A DNA stretch of 64,000 nt from an uncultured Roseicyclus sp. (GCA_947494975.1 CANLXA010000003.1:124001-188000); one strand, 5' to 3'; positions 37,193 to 46,308 are shown, counted from the stretch's first letter. Notes: generated from the sequence alone by a model not told the origin. Program-made: numbers and translations.

Positions 37193-37233
37193 CAAAGAGA
37201 AGGGCGCGCCAGGCGATCAGACCGGGCGCGCCT
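37193..37233 (-). terminator. Terminator downstream of the TRAP permease
   Basis: Two copies of the self-complementary GGCGCGCC (37203-37210 and 37225-37232) pair to an 8-bp stem with a 14-nt loop. On the minus strand it is followed by CTTCTCTTTGTT, so it probably ends the TAXI-TRAP transcript before the P450 gene. Confidence 0.6.
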
Positions 37234-37263
37234 ATGCCTTATTGAGGCGAGGGGACGCCCGCG

Positions 37264-39639
37264 TCAATCGGCGCCGCGGACCGGAATGGCGGCATTGGGG
37301 TCGGGATGGAACACCCGCTGGATCAGGAAGATGCCCACGGCGATGCCGATCCCGATCAGGTCCGTCACCCAGCCGCCCGCGATCAGTGCAAGAGCCGCAA
37401 AGATCAGGCCGACCCGCAGGAACCAGGCCGGGCGGTTGCCGAGGAACCAGCCCTGGATGCCCGACGACAGCAGGAAGATCCCGAAGGTCGCCGTCACACC
37501 CGCGCGCAGCACGTTGTACCAGGCCGCTGGTTCATGGACCATTTCGCCGGCCAGTTCGACAACCGGCCCCTGCATCAGGAGGTTGCCGTTATAGAAGAAC
37601 ATGAAGGGCACGATGAAGGCCGCGATGCCGATCTTGAAGGACGCCACCGATGTTTCCATCGGATTGGCCCCGGATATCCCCGCCGCCGCATAGCTCGCCA
37701 AGGCCACAGGTGGCGTGATGGCGGAAACAACGGCGAAGTAGAAGACGAAGAAATGCGCTGTCAGGGTCGGGATGCCGAGGCCGATCAGGCCGGGCGCCAC
37801 GACCGAGGCCGCCACGGCATAGGCAGCGGTGGTCGGCATGCCCATGCCCAGAAGGATCGCGATGCACATGGCGAAGAAGAGCGCCAGAAGCTGGCTGACG
37901 CCCGCCAGATCCAGCAGCACGGCGGAGAAGCGCGCGCCGACGCCGGTGAGGCTGATCACGCCCACGATGATGCCCGCGCAGGCACAGACCGCGATGATCT
38001 GGATCGACATGACGCCCGCAAGCTCAAATGCCTTCACGATGGAGCGTGGCCCCATCCGGTAGGGCGTGAGCCACGAGACCACGGCGGCCGATACCGTGGC
38101 CAATGTGCCCGCCCGGATCACCGAATAGCCCATGAAGAGCGCCGCGATCAGGATGATGATCGGCAAGAACAGGAAGACGCGGCGGACCATGTCCCTGAAC
38201 TTCGGCAGCTCATCCTCGCGCATGCCGCGCATGCCGAGCTTGGCGGCCTCGAAATCCACCATGAAGTAGATCGAGGCGAAGTAGAGGATCGCCGGGATGA
38301 TCGCGGCAATCGCGATCTCCTGATAGGGGATGCCGGTGATCTCGGCCATGATGAAGGCACCCGCGCCCATGATCGGCGGCATGATCTGACCGCCGGTGGA
38401 GGCGGCGGCCTCCACCGCGCCCGCGGTTTTCTTGTGGTAGCCGACCTTTTTCATCAGCGGGATCGTGAGGGACCCGGTGGCCACCACGTTGCCGGCGGAG
38501 GTGCCGTTGATCATGCCCATCAGGCCGGACGCGAAGATCGCGACCTTGGCCGGGCCGCCCCGCGCGCGGCCTGCTGCGGCGAAGGCGAAGTTGACGAAGT
38601 AATCACCCACCTTGGAGGCCTGCAGGAACGCCGCGAAGATGATGAAGAGGATGATGTAGGTGGACGACACCGCCGTGGTCGGCCCCAGGATGCCCGCATC
38701 GGTGTAGAGGAAGCCGAAGAAGCGGTGCCAGGTATAGGAGTTTTCGACCGCCAGGATGCCCGGCATCAGGTGCGCGGTGAAGGTGTAGAGCAGAAAGACG
38801 CCGGTGATGATGACCAGTGCAAGGCCCGCCACGCGGCGTGTCAGTTCAAGGATCATGGCGGAGCTTGCGGTGGCGGCGAAGGCCACGCCGATGGGCACCT
38901 GCGCAGTGCCGACTGATTGCCGCGCCTGGGTGCCGTAGATCGGGATCAGGTAGAGTGCCACGACCAGGCCGCAGAGCATCAGCACAACGTCGGAAGCCGC
39001 GATCTGCGACCGGCCGCGTTTTTCGAACCAGCCCAACGCGATGGCCCCGAACGTGGCGATCAGGAGCGGGAGGCCGAAGCCGTAGATCTCACGCTCGTAG
39101 ATCCCGAGATAGGGCGCGAAAAGCTCGTTTTGGAAGGCGGGATTGTCGCCGGGTTGCGACAGCCAGGCCGCGCGTCCGCCCATTTCGACAAGCTCGCCGG
39201 TATTGATGAAGTTGATGAATCCAAAGGCTGTCCAGGCGGCGTAGACTGTCGGGATCAGCATAAGCGCCGCCGCGATGGTCAAGGGCCGTGTGGCCGAGCG
39301 CGGTGTGTCGGCGTCCTGGGAGGAAAAGGTGTGGGCGGAGAAGAGGGCAAAGCCCAGGCCGAGTGCGCCCGCGATGTGGACGATGCGGAAATTCCACGTC
39401 TCCATCGGGAATTGCGGCAGGAAGGGCAGGTCGATGCCTGTCAGGTTCTCGATCGACAGGCCGTTGAGCGCGGCCATGTGGAAGAAGGCGTATAGCGTCG
39501 AAAGGCCCGCGATGAACAGATAGGCGTTGCCGGTGAAGAGGCGGCGGTTGCTTTCCACCGGTTCCTCGTCAACACCTTCGGCCAGAACGGGGCCGTCTAC
39601 CTGATCTTCTGTCGCTTCCGTGGCGTCGCGGTCGGTCAT
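37264..39639 (-). CDS. Fused TRAP transporter permease (DctQ-DctM), TAXI type
   Basis: 791-residue membrane protein. Residues about 40-250 carry the small-subunit (4TM) part and residues about 280-760 the large DctM-like (12TM) part. Typical large-subunit stretches are GMINGTSAGNVVATGSLTIPLMKKVGYHKK, EAAASTGGQIMPPIMGAGAFIMAE and GMGMPTTAAYAVAASVVAPGL. Such fusions use a TAXI periplasmic binding protein, and one is encoded upstream (40487-41479). Uptake is Na+- or H+-driven. The substrate is unknown; organic acids are usual for the family. Confidence 0.93.
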   Translation of the reverse strand: MTDRDATEATEDQVDGPVLAEGVDEEPVESNRRLFTGNAYLFIAGLSTLYAFFHMAALNGLSIENLTGIDLPFLPQFPMETWNFRIVHIAGALGLGFALFSAHTFSSQDADTPRSATRPLTIAAALMLIPTVYAAWTAFGFINFINTGELVEMGGRAAWLSQPGDNPAFQNELFAPYLGIYEREIYGFGLPLLIATFGAIALGWFEKRGRSQIAASDVVLMLCGLVVALYLIPIYGTQARQSVGTAQVPIGVAFAATASSAMILELTRRVAGLALVIITGVFLLYTFTAHLMPGILAVENSYTWHRFFGFLYTDAGILGPTTAVSSTYIILFIIFAAFLQASKVGDYFVNFAFAAAGRARGGPAKVAIFASGLMGMINGTSAGNVVATGSLTIPLMKKVGYHKKTAGAVEAAASTGGQIMPPIMGAGAFIMAEITGIPYQEIAIAAIIPAILYFASIYFMVDFEAAKLGMRGMREDELPKFRDMVRRVFLFLPIIILIAALFMGYSVIRAGTLATVSAAVVSWLTPYRMGPRSIVKAFELAGVMSIQIIAVCACAGIIVGVISLTGVGARFSAVLLDLAGVSQLLALFFAMCIAILLGMGMPTTAAYAVAASVVAPGLIGLGIPTLTAHFFVFYFAVVSAITPPVALASYAAAGISGANPMETSVASFKIGIAAFIVPFMFFYNGNLLMQGPVVELAGEMVHEPAAWYNVLRAGVTATFGIFLLSSGIQGWFLGNRPAWFLRVGLIFAALALIAGGWVTDLIGIGIAVGIFLIQRVFHPDPNAAIPVRGAD

Positions 39640-39730
39640 GTCTGTCCCCCGGGTCGGTTCCCCGCATGCTACACCAGATTTGCCTGGTGCGGCGGTTCAA
39701 TATTCTGTGCTGTGGGCCGGTTGGCCCGAT

Positions 39731-40423
39731 CTAGTCCCTTATGCTGAGGATCTCGCTCAGCGGTTTTTTCATCTTTGCGACGGCGGGCACCTTGGCGTTC
39801 TCGGCGGCATGGCCCACGGCAAGGATCATGGTGGGCTTTTCCGAGGCCGGTCGCCCCAGCGCGTCGTTCAGGAATTTCATCGGGTTGGGCGTGTGGGTGA
39901 GCATCGACAGCCCGGCGCGGTGGAGCGCCCAGATCAGGAAGCCGGTGGCGATGCCGACGCTTTCGGGCACGTAGTAATTCTTGAACCGCGTGCCGTCGTC
40001 GAACGCCCCCCAGCGCTGCGCGAAGATGACGATCAGCCACGGCGCGGTGGACAGGTGCGGTTTGTCGGCATTCGTGCCGATCGGTTCCAGCGCGCGGAGC
40101 CATTCATCACCGGCGCCGCCCTCGTAGAACTTCTTTTCCTCGATCTCGGCCTCGTCCCGGATACGCTGCTTCAGGCCTGGATCGGAGATCGCCACGAAGT
40201 GCCAGGGCTGATGGTTCGCGCCCGATGGGGCGGTGCCCGCGGCCTGCACACAGGCCTCGATGATCTCACGCGGCACGGGCTGATCGGTGAAGTCGCGGAT
40301 CGTGTGACGGGTGCGGATCTCGTCATGGGCGGCGCGGGCGCCGGCCAGGGCCTCGGCATCGCTCAGGCGCACCCTGTCGGGCAGCGCGAGGGCCTCGTAT
40401 GACATCTGCGAGCGGCTGAACAT
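39731..40423 (-). CDS. Nitroreductase-family FMN enzyme
   Basis: About 230 residues with the FMN nitroreductase fold. Signature parts are RHTIRDFTDQPVPREIIE (FMN phosphate site), AGTAPSGANHQPWHFVAI and TGFLIWALHRAGLSMLTHTPNPMKFL. The APSGANxQPW form resembles the iodotyrosine-deiodinase-like subgroup, which reduces halogenated or nitrated phenols, so that is one possibility. It sits between the TAXI binding protein and its permease, suggesting co-transcription and a link to the imported substrate. ATG 40423 is chosen; ATG 40405 is an alternative. Confidence 0.85.
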   Translation of the reverse strand: MFSRSQMSYEALALPDRVRLSDAEALAGARAAHDEIRTRHTIRDFTDQPVPREIIEACVQAAGTAPSGANHQPWHFVAISDPGLKQRIRDEAEIEEKKFYEGGAGDEWLRALEPIGTNADKPHLSTAPWLIVIFAQRWGAFDDGTRFKNYYVPESVGIATGFLIWALHRAGLSMLTHTPNPMKFLNDALGRPASEKPTMILAVGHAAENAKVPAVAKMKKPLSEILSIRD

Positions 40424-40448
40424 CTGAATTGTCCGGGGGTTGGGCAGG

Positions 40449-40472
40449 GCGGGCCGCGAAGACGCGGCCCGC
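40449..40472. promoter_or_regulatory. Strong intercistronic hairpin after the TAXI binding-protein gene
   Basis: GCGGGCCGCG (40449-40458) and CGCGGCCCGC (40463-40472) make a perfect 10-bp GC-rich stem with a 4-nt loop in the 63-bp gap between the TAXI gene and the nitroreductase gene. There is no T-run, so it is more likely an mRNA-stabilising or partial-termination element, as between binding-protein and permease genes in other transport operons. Confidence 0.55.
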
Positions 40473-40486
40473 ACAGGAGGCTGGGA

Positions 40487-41479
40487 TCAGCCGCCGTGGA
40501 TCATGTCGGCGGGGATTTCCGCACCGGCATTCTCGGTGAACCACTGCGCCGCGCCGGGATGCCACGCCAGAACGCCGTTGCGATCCCAGTTCTCGGGCAA
40601 CGTCGAGCGGGCCGCACGGTGGATGTTCATCATCCGCTCATTGTCGGACATGATGATGTCCACAACCGAATAGACGAAGCTGTCGGGCAGCTCGCAATTG
40701 GCGATCGCGAAGTTCCACATGGAGACCGACTCCGCATCTTCTTCCATCGTCTCGTAAGTCGAGGCGGGGATCGTGAAGGGCGAAACCGGGAAGGCCTCGA
40801 GGATCTGGGCCTGCTCTTCGTCGGTGAAGGCGATGAAGTTGATATCGGTCTGCACCTCCAGCTGGCTGACGGCGGGCGTCGGCACACCGGCGGCGAAGGC
40901 GATCACGTCCAGAAGGCCGTCCTGAAGCTGGCTGCCAAGGTCGTTCCAGCCGCCGTTGCGGCGCTCGAACTCAACCCCAAGCTCTTCCATCATGCGCGGG
41001 AAGTAGGTGTCGGACGTGGAGCCCGCGGGGCCGAAGCCGATGCGCGCGCCGTTCGGAATGTCGGAAATCGAGGTGATGCCGGTCGACGCGAGCGTCGTGA
41101 TGGCAAAGGGCGTCTGGTACATGGGGAACATCGCGCAGGCATTGGTCATCTGCAGACCGGGCGCGATCGGGTTGGTGCCCTGGAGCGATTCCGCCGCCGG
41201 ACCCATGGTGGTCATGCCGAACTGGGCCTCGCCGGTATGGACAAGCGCCATGTTCTGCATCGGGCCGCCGGTCACTTCGCCGCCGCCGGAAATGCCAAGC
41301 TCTTCCGCCACAAGATTGGCCCAGCCGGAGCCATAGGCAAAGTACGTGCCGCCCTGCGATGCGGTGCCCACGGTGAAGCTTTCGGGCCAGCCGGTGCGAT
41401 CCACGTGACCATCGGCAAAGGCGGAGGTGGCCACAATGGCTGTGGTGAGCGTCAGTGCGCCCAGTTTCGTGAATGTCAT
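40487..41479 (-). CDS. TAXI-family TRAP solute-binding protein
   Basis: 330-residue periplasmic receptor. Signal peptide is about residues 1-22 (TTAIVATSAFADG). The TAXI hallmark is FTVGTASQGGTYFAYGSGWANLVAEELG, followed by GGPMQNMALVHTGEAQFGMT and IGFGPAGSTSDTYFPRMMEE. It captures the substrate for the fused permease (37264-39639). It is the first structural gene of the block, and the regulator pair lies directly upstream on the same strand. Confidence 0.93.
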   Translation of the reverse strand: MTFTKLGALTLTTAIVATSAFADGHVDRTGWPESFTVGTASQGGTYFAYGSGWANLVAEELGISGGGEVTGGPMQNMALVHTGEAQFGMTTMGPAAESLQGTNPIAPGLQMTNACAMFPMYQTPFAITTLASTGITSISDIPNGARIGFGPAGSTSDTYFPRMMEELGVEFERRNGGWNDLGSQLQDGLLDVIAFAAGVPTPAVSQLEVQTDINFIAFTDEEQAQILEAFPVSPFTIPASTYETMEEDAESVSMWNFAIANCELPDSFVYSVVDIIMSDNERMMNIHRAARSTLPENWDRNGVLAWHPGAAQWFTENAGAEIPADMIHGG

Positions 41480-41677
41480 GGAAGTCTCCCTCAGGTTGGC
41501 GCGCCCCGGCTCCCATCCGGTGCGCTTGGCGGGGTGGTGGGCAAAGGGGCGGGTCGGCGCAACAGCGCGCAGGGCCTGTTAGCGCTATTGTGCTGTTGCA
41601 GGTGCAGAAACTGGGTGGAAATCAACCCAAAGGACGCTGTTGCTGTGGGGAAGTTGACCCATGGACAGGTTGGCGCG
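41480..41677 (-). promoter_or_regulatory. Control region of the TAXI-TRAP block with repeated GCTGTTGC boxes
   Basis: The 198-bp gap contains GCAACAGC at 41559-41566 and its complement GCTGTTGC at 41592-41599 and 41636-41643. The two direct copies start 44 bp apart, close to four helical turns. These may be binding sites for the adjacent enhancer-binding-type regulator. I looked for a -24/-12 sigma-54 promoter (GG-N10-GC) on the minus strand and found no good match. Confidence 0.4.
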
Positions 41678-43012
41678 TCAGCGGCGGCGGAACTTTTCGC
41701 GGTCGAGCTTGTATTTCTGCATCTTCTCATAGAGCGCCTTGCGGCTGATCCCGAGGGTTTCGTAGGTCGCCTTGATCGACCCGTCATGGGAGCTGAGCGT
41801 GGCGGCGATCAGGGCGCGCTCATGGTCGGCCATCTTGTCGGCAAGCCGCCCGGGCGTGGCACCTGTGCGCGGCACGTCGAGGTTCAGCACCCGGCGTTCG
41901 GCCGCGTTGCGCAATTCGCGGACATTGCCGGGCCAGTCCTGCGCGGCGAGCGCGGACAGATCAGCGGCGGGCACATCCGGCAAGGGGCGATCATGGCGCG
42001 CGGCGGCCTCGGCCAGCAGAACCTGAAACAGGGCGGGGATGTCTTCGCGCCGGGCACTGAGCGACGGCATCTTCAGCGTCACGACGTTCAGCCGGTAATA
42101 GAGATCATCGCGAAACGCGCCGTCGGCGACGGCCTTGTGCAGATCACGGCCCGACGCCGCGATGACCCGCAGATCGAGTGCGACGGGATCGTTCGAGCCC
42201 AGTGGCGTCACGATACGGTCGTGGAGGACCGCCAGCAGCTTGGCCTGCAACGCCAATGGCAAGCTGTCGACCTGATCGAGAAAGAGCGTGCCGCCCCGGG
42301 CGTGTTCGAACTTGCCGTAGCGTGGCCGGGTTGCGCCGGGAAAGGCGCCCTGGGCGTGGCCGAACAGCTCACTTTCGATCAGCGCCTCGGGCAGGGCGGC
42401 GCAGTTGATCGCCACAAACGGGCGCTCGGACCGGGGCGAAGAGGCGTGCAGTGCCTGCGCCGCAACACCCTTGCCCGTGCCCGTGGCGCCTTCGATCAGC
42501 ACGTCGGCCTCGGTCCCTGCTATCGCGCGGATTTCCGCGCGCAGGGTCCGGATCACGTCACTCCCACCGGTCAGGCGCGCGGCGATGGTGTCTCCGCCCA
42601 AGCCCATCGCCTTGGCGCGGAGCGCGCGCAGTTCCAGCGTGAGGCGGCGCTTTTCCAGCGCCCGGCGGATGATCGCGACGAGACGGGCGGGATCGTAGGG
42701 CTTTTCGATGAAATCATAGGCCCCGCGCCGCATGCTTTGCACCGCCAGATCCACGTCCCCATGGCCGGTCACAAGGATCACCGGCAGGTCGGGATCGCGG
42801 TTGAGCGCGGCCTCCATCAGTTCGGTGCCGTCCATGCCGGGCATCCGGATGTCGGTCACAAGGATGCCGGGGAAGCTGTCGGACAGATGCCCCAATGCGG
42901 CGGCCGCATCGGGGCAGGCGACCATGGGCAGATCGGCCAGGCCGAGCGTCTGCTCCGCGGCCAGGCGCAGGTCTTCCTCGTCATCGACAAAAAGGACGGG
43001 GGCCTCTGTCAT
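41678..43012 (-). CDS. DctD-like response regulator with AAA+ domain; altered GAFTGA and Walker B
   Basis: 444 residues. Receiver domain (about 5-120) has phospho-acceptor D54 in LVTDIRMPG. An AAA+ domain follows (about 145-370) with Walker A GATGTGKG, and a Fis-type helix-turn-helix ends the protein (about 400-440). Two normally invariant elements differ. The sigma-54 contact loop reads GAFPGA (P225 instead of Thr) and Walker B reads LFLDQVD (Q247 instead of Glu). Either change would weaken sigma-54 activation or ATP hydrolysis in studied relatives. Its ATG overlaps the kinase stop by 4 bp (ATGA), so it is the partner of that kinase. It probably regulates the downstream TAXI-TRAP genes. Confidence 0.9.
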   Translation of the reverse strand: MTEAPVLFVDDEEDLRLAAEQTLGLADLPMVACPDAAAALGHLSDSFPGILVTDIRMPGMDGTELMEAALNRDPDLPVILVTGHGDVDLAVQSMRRGAYDFIEKPYDPARLVAIIRRALEKRRLTLELRALRAKAMGLGGDTIAARLTGGSDVIRTLRAEIRAIAGTEADVLIEGATGTGKGVAAQALHASSPRSERPFVAINCAALPEALIESELFGHAQGAFPGATRPRYGKFEHARGGTLFLDQVDSLPLALQAKLLAVLHDRIVTPLGSNDPVALDLRVIAASGRDLHKAVADGAFRDDLYYRLNVVTLKMPSLSARREDIPALFQVLLAEAAARHDRPLPDVPAADLSALAAQDWPGNVRELRNAAERRVLNLDVPRTGATPGRLADKMADHERALIAATLSSHDGSIKATYETLGISRKALYEKMQKYKLDREKFRRR

Positions 43013-44859
43013 TCGGCGGCCAACTCCGCATTGTCGGGGGCGGCTTCCAGCGTGACGCGGAAGATCGCGCCGCCTTCGGGGTGGTTTTCGGCCGACAGGC
43101 GCCCGCCGAAATCGCGCACGATGTTGTAGGAGATCGAGAGGCCGAGGCCGAGGCCCTGACCGGGATCCTTGGTGGTGAAGAAGGGATCGAAGGCCTGGGC
43201 CATGGCGTCGTCCGACAGACCGGGGCCGGCATCGCGCACCGCGATCTCGGGCGCGGGGCCGCCGGTGACGGTAATCTCGATGCGCGGCTGATCAAGTGTG
43301 TCCATCGCGTCCAGCGCGTTGCCCAGAAGGTTCACCACCACCTGTTGCAGGCGCACGCGGCCCCCGCGCGCCCAAATCTCGGCCTCGGGTGGCGCATAGT
43401 GCACCCTCGCCCCGGCTTCGCGCAGGCGCGGCGCCATCAGGTCGAGCGCGTCGGCCACGATCGGGCCAAGGGGCACGGGGCCGGTCTTGTCCTGCGGGCG
43501 GCGGGCGAAGTTGCGCAGATGTTTGGAGATCGTGGCCATTCGATCGGCCAGCCCGCTGATCCGGTCGATATTGCCGCGCGCATCCTCAATGCGGCCCCGA
43601 TCCAGAAACGTCCCGGCATTCTCGGCATAGGATTTCACCGCGGCCAGTGGCTGGTTGAATTCATGGCTCAGCGCGGCGGACATCTGGCCAAGGGCGGCCA
43701 GCTTGCCCGCCTGGACCAACTCGGCCTGGGTGCGGCGCAGCCGGTCGGCGGTGGCGCGGCGTTCCTCCACCTCGGCCTTCAATTCGCCGGTGCGCTCGGC
43801 CACACGGGCCTCCAGCAGGGCGGCGAGGGATCGTTCCTCGGACAGCCGCTCGATCAGCCGCGCGCGCCGCCCGAGGATCGTGGCGGCCAGAAGGCCAAGG
43901 ACAACGACAACCAGCGACATCAGGAAAATCGCGGTCCAGGCCCGCTGGATCGCCGGGCCGGTCGGCGTCAGGATCGAGACACGCCACCCCGCCGCTGCGA
44001 TCAGGCTGGTCTGGCGGACATAATCCTCGGACCCGTCGGCGGTGGCGATCTCCACCCGTTCCATGCCCTCTGCAAACGCGGTGGCGGAAACGTCCAGCGG
44101 GACGAGGGACATTGTGGGATATTGCTGGGTGGCGGCGATCTGTTCCACCGCGGCTTCGGGCAGGGGGGCGGTGGTGCGGAAATGCCAATCGGAGCGGTCG
44201 GACATGAAGATGACGTTGTTGGTGTCGGTCACCACAAGGGTCGCGGCGCTTTCGGCCCAGGTGGTCTCGAACCTGTCAAGCGTCAGCTTCACCGCGACCA
44301 CGCCGACGATCTCGGTGGCGTCGATGATCGGTGCGGCAAAGAAGTAGCCGCGGCGCCCGGACGTCGTGCCGCGTGCATGAAACCGACCGATGCCGGCATT
44401 CAGCGCATCGATGAAATAGGGCCGGAACCCGAAGGATTGCCCGAGAAACGAATATTCGGTGCGATAATTGGCCGTGGCCACGGTGCGGCCGGTCGTGTCC
44501 ATCACGTAGATATCCGACACGTCGAGCGACAGGGCCGCCTGGCGCAGAAGCTCATTGGTGAAGGGCACGAGGCCTTCGTTTTCCGGTTCCGCCAGAAGGC
44601 GGCGCAGGATGGGGCGTTCGGCGATCAGGGCGGGCAGGGCCTCGGTGCGTTCCAGGGCGCCGCGCAGGACCTGGGTGGCCAGTTGCAGCGTCGCGGTATC
44701 CTCGGCGCCCGCCTGGCGCAGGTAGTAGCGCTCGATCCGGGGGTAGGAGGCGAGGATGCCGGCGATGGCCAGCCCCACCACAAGTGCCACGCCCCAGATG
44801 CCCCGGCGGGTGCGGCGCGCGCGCGGGCGCGGAGGGGACAGGGAGGCGGGCTCGGACAT
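43009..44859 (-). CDS. DctB-like sensor histidine kinase
   Basis: 616-residue membrane kinase. TM1 (about 18-38), a periplasmic double-Cache-type sensor (about 45-300; GQSFGFRPYFIDALNAGIGRF is typical), TM2 (about 305-325) and a coiled-coil linker come first. HisKA follows, with the phospho-histidine in SAALSHEFNQPLAAVKSYAENA. The HATPase has the N box NLLGNALDA, DAGPGL and GLGLGLSISY. DctB-type sensors bind C4-dicarboxylates or other small acids in the periplasm, so the ligand is probably the TRAP substrate. It is translationally coupled to the regulator and divergent from the gene at 45043. Confidence 0.92.
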   Translation of the reverse strand: MSEPASLSPPRPRARRTRRGIWGVALVVGLAIAGILASYPRIERYYLRQAGAEDTATLQLATQVLRGALERTEALPALIAERPILRRLLAEPENEGLVPFTNELLRQAALSLDVSDIYVMDTTGRTVATANYRTEYSFLGQSFGFRPYFIDALNAGIGRFHARGTTSGRRGYFFAAPIIDATEIVGVVAVKLTLDRFETTWAESAATLVVTDTNNVIFMSDRSDWHFRTTAPLPEAAVEQIAATQQYPTMSLVPLDVSATAFAEGMERVEIATADGSEDYVRQTSLIAAAGWRVSILTPTGPAIQRAWTAIFLMSLVVVVLGLLAATILGRRARLIERLSEERSLAALLEARVAERTGELKAEVEERRATADRLRRTQAELVQAGKLAALGQMSAALSHEFNQPLAAVKSYAENAGTFLDRGRIEDARGNIDRISGLADRMATISKHLRNFARRPQDKTGPVPLGPIVADALDLMAPRLREAGARVHYAPPEAEIWARGGRVRLQQVVVNLLGNALDAMDTLDQPRIEITVTGGPAPEIAVRDAGPGLSDDAMAQAFDPFFTTKDPGQGLGLGLSISYNIVRDFGGRLSAENHPEGGAIFRVTLEAAPDNAELAAE

Positions 44860-45042
44860 GCGCAGGACTATGGCAGGGCCAATATGCGCTGGCCAGAGGC
44901 GCGATTCCGTCCGTCAATGGTGAAAATTCCCCGTGGCGTTTCGGTGGCCTTCCACTGGAATGCCCGCGGCCTTCGTGCATAGATACGGCATACGGAGCCG
45001 GTCTGCGACAGGACGAGACCGGCACGGTTTGGAGGAATACAC

Positions 45043-46308
45043 ATGAAGTTTACTCTCTCTGCGCTCGCCACGACGGCGATTGTAGGTCTGACGGCCGGAG
45101 CGGCGTCGGCGCAGGCGGTGTCTTGTGGCGGCGTGGGCGATGCGGGCCAATGGATCGGCGGCAGCCCCGACGCGTCCGACATCTCGACGGCGGACGGCCC
45201 CCTGACGGCCAGCGCCCTGCAGATCCCGCAAAGCGGCAGCAGCGTTGTCTTTTTCAGCGTGAGCACACCGGGCGAGTTCCGCATCGAGGCGCAGCAGACG
45301 CCGGGCGGCGATCCGGTGATTGAGCTGTTTGACGAGGCCGGCACGCTTCTGGTGACCGATGACGACAGCGGCGGCGGCTTTGCCTCGCGCGCGGAGACGC
45401 AGCTTGAGGCGGGGCAATATTGCCTGGCCACCCGCGGATATGCGGGCAGCAGCCTGACCGCGGATGTCCGCGTTGGCCGTCTGGAGCATGAGACGATTAC
45501 GCAAGGCCTGACCGGCGGTTTCTTCGGTGGCGGCGGTGGCCCGCTCTTCGTGGGGGTTGATCCCTGCACGGCCGAAACCCTGGCGATCCCGCTTGGCAAC
45601 GGCCCAATCGATGCGCAACTGGCCCAGGGCGGCGTCAGCGCCTCCAACACGATCACCGGCGCGCCCTATTACCGCTTTACGCTCAACAGCCCGCAGGCCG
45701 TGTCGATCCGGGCCGATAACCCGTCGGCGGACCCGTATATCTACATCTTCGATGGCAGCGGGAACCTGCTGGCCGAGAACGACGACTACCAGTCGCTCAA
45801 CAGCCGGGTGGATTTCACCCAGCCCCTGCAGCCCGGCAATTACTGCATCGGGATGCGCGCGCTTTCGAACCCGGACCTGCCGGTCAACGTGTCGGTCATC
45901 GGCTATGATGCCAATGCCGCGCTGGCCGAACTGTATGCCACCGGCGATGCGGCCCCGCCGCTGGACGGGTCGTTCCCGATCACCGATCTGGGCGTGCTTC
46001 CGGGCCGCTCGGTGCGCGATCAGCAGATTTCGGGCACAACGGCCACGTGGTTCTCGTTCGATGTGCCCGAAGGCGGCGCGATCGTGATCGATGCGGTGGA
46101 GGTGACGGACAGCGATCCGCTCATCATCCTGTTCAACGATATCGGGCAGGAGATTGCGTTCAACGATGACAGCGGCGGCACGCTCAACAGCCAGATCGTG
46201 GCCCGGGTGCAGCAGGGGCGTTACCTGCTGGCGGTTCGTCAATACTCCGACAGCTATCAGGGGATCATCCGCATCGCGACGGAACGCTTCGTTCCCGCGC
46301 CGCGCTGA
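45043..46308 (+). CDS. Secreted protein with three PPC-like beta domains
   Basis: 421 residues. Signal peptide about 1-24 (GLTAGAASAQA). Three homologous beta-sandwich units follow (about 55-145, 185-285, 315-415). Each has a sequence like DPxIxLFDxxGxLLxxDDDxGGxxxSR and ends in an xxxGxYCLAxR strand. This matches the bacterial pre-peptidase C-terminal (PPC) fold. No protease domain is attached, so it is not a peptidase. Paired cysteines in domains 1 and 2 suggest a periplasmic or external location. Role unknown. It has its own promoter region opposite the histidine kinase. Confidence 0.75.
   Translation: MKFTLSALATTAIVGLTAGAASAQAVSCGGVGDAGQWIGGSPDASDISTADGPLTASALQIPQSGSSVVFFSVSTPGEFRIEAQQTPGGDPVIELFDEAGTLLVTDDDSGGGFASRAETQLEAGQYCLATRGYAGSSLTADVRVGRLEHETITQGLTGGFFGGGGGPLFVGVDPCTAETLAIPLGNGPIDAQLAQGGVSASNTITGAPYYRFTLNSPQAVSIRADNPSADPYIYIFDGSGNLLAENDDYQSLNSRVDFTQPLQPGNYCIGMRALSNPDLPVNVSVIGYDANAALAELYATGDAAPPLDGSFPITDLGVLPGRSVRDQQISGTTATWFSFDVPEGGAIVIDAVEVTDSDPLIILFNDIGQEIAFNDDSGGTLNSQIVARVQQGRYLLAVRQYSDSYQGIIRIATERFVPAPR

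Noticed and set aside
41480-41677. Sigma-54 -24/-12 promoter ahead of the TAXI gene
   Set aside because: No GG-N10-GC match was found on the minus strand by eye.
40496-43129. 877-codon plus-strand open frame across the TAXI and regulator genes
   Set aside because: Antisense to two well-recognised genes and without domain sense.
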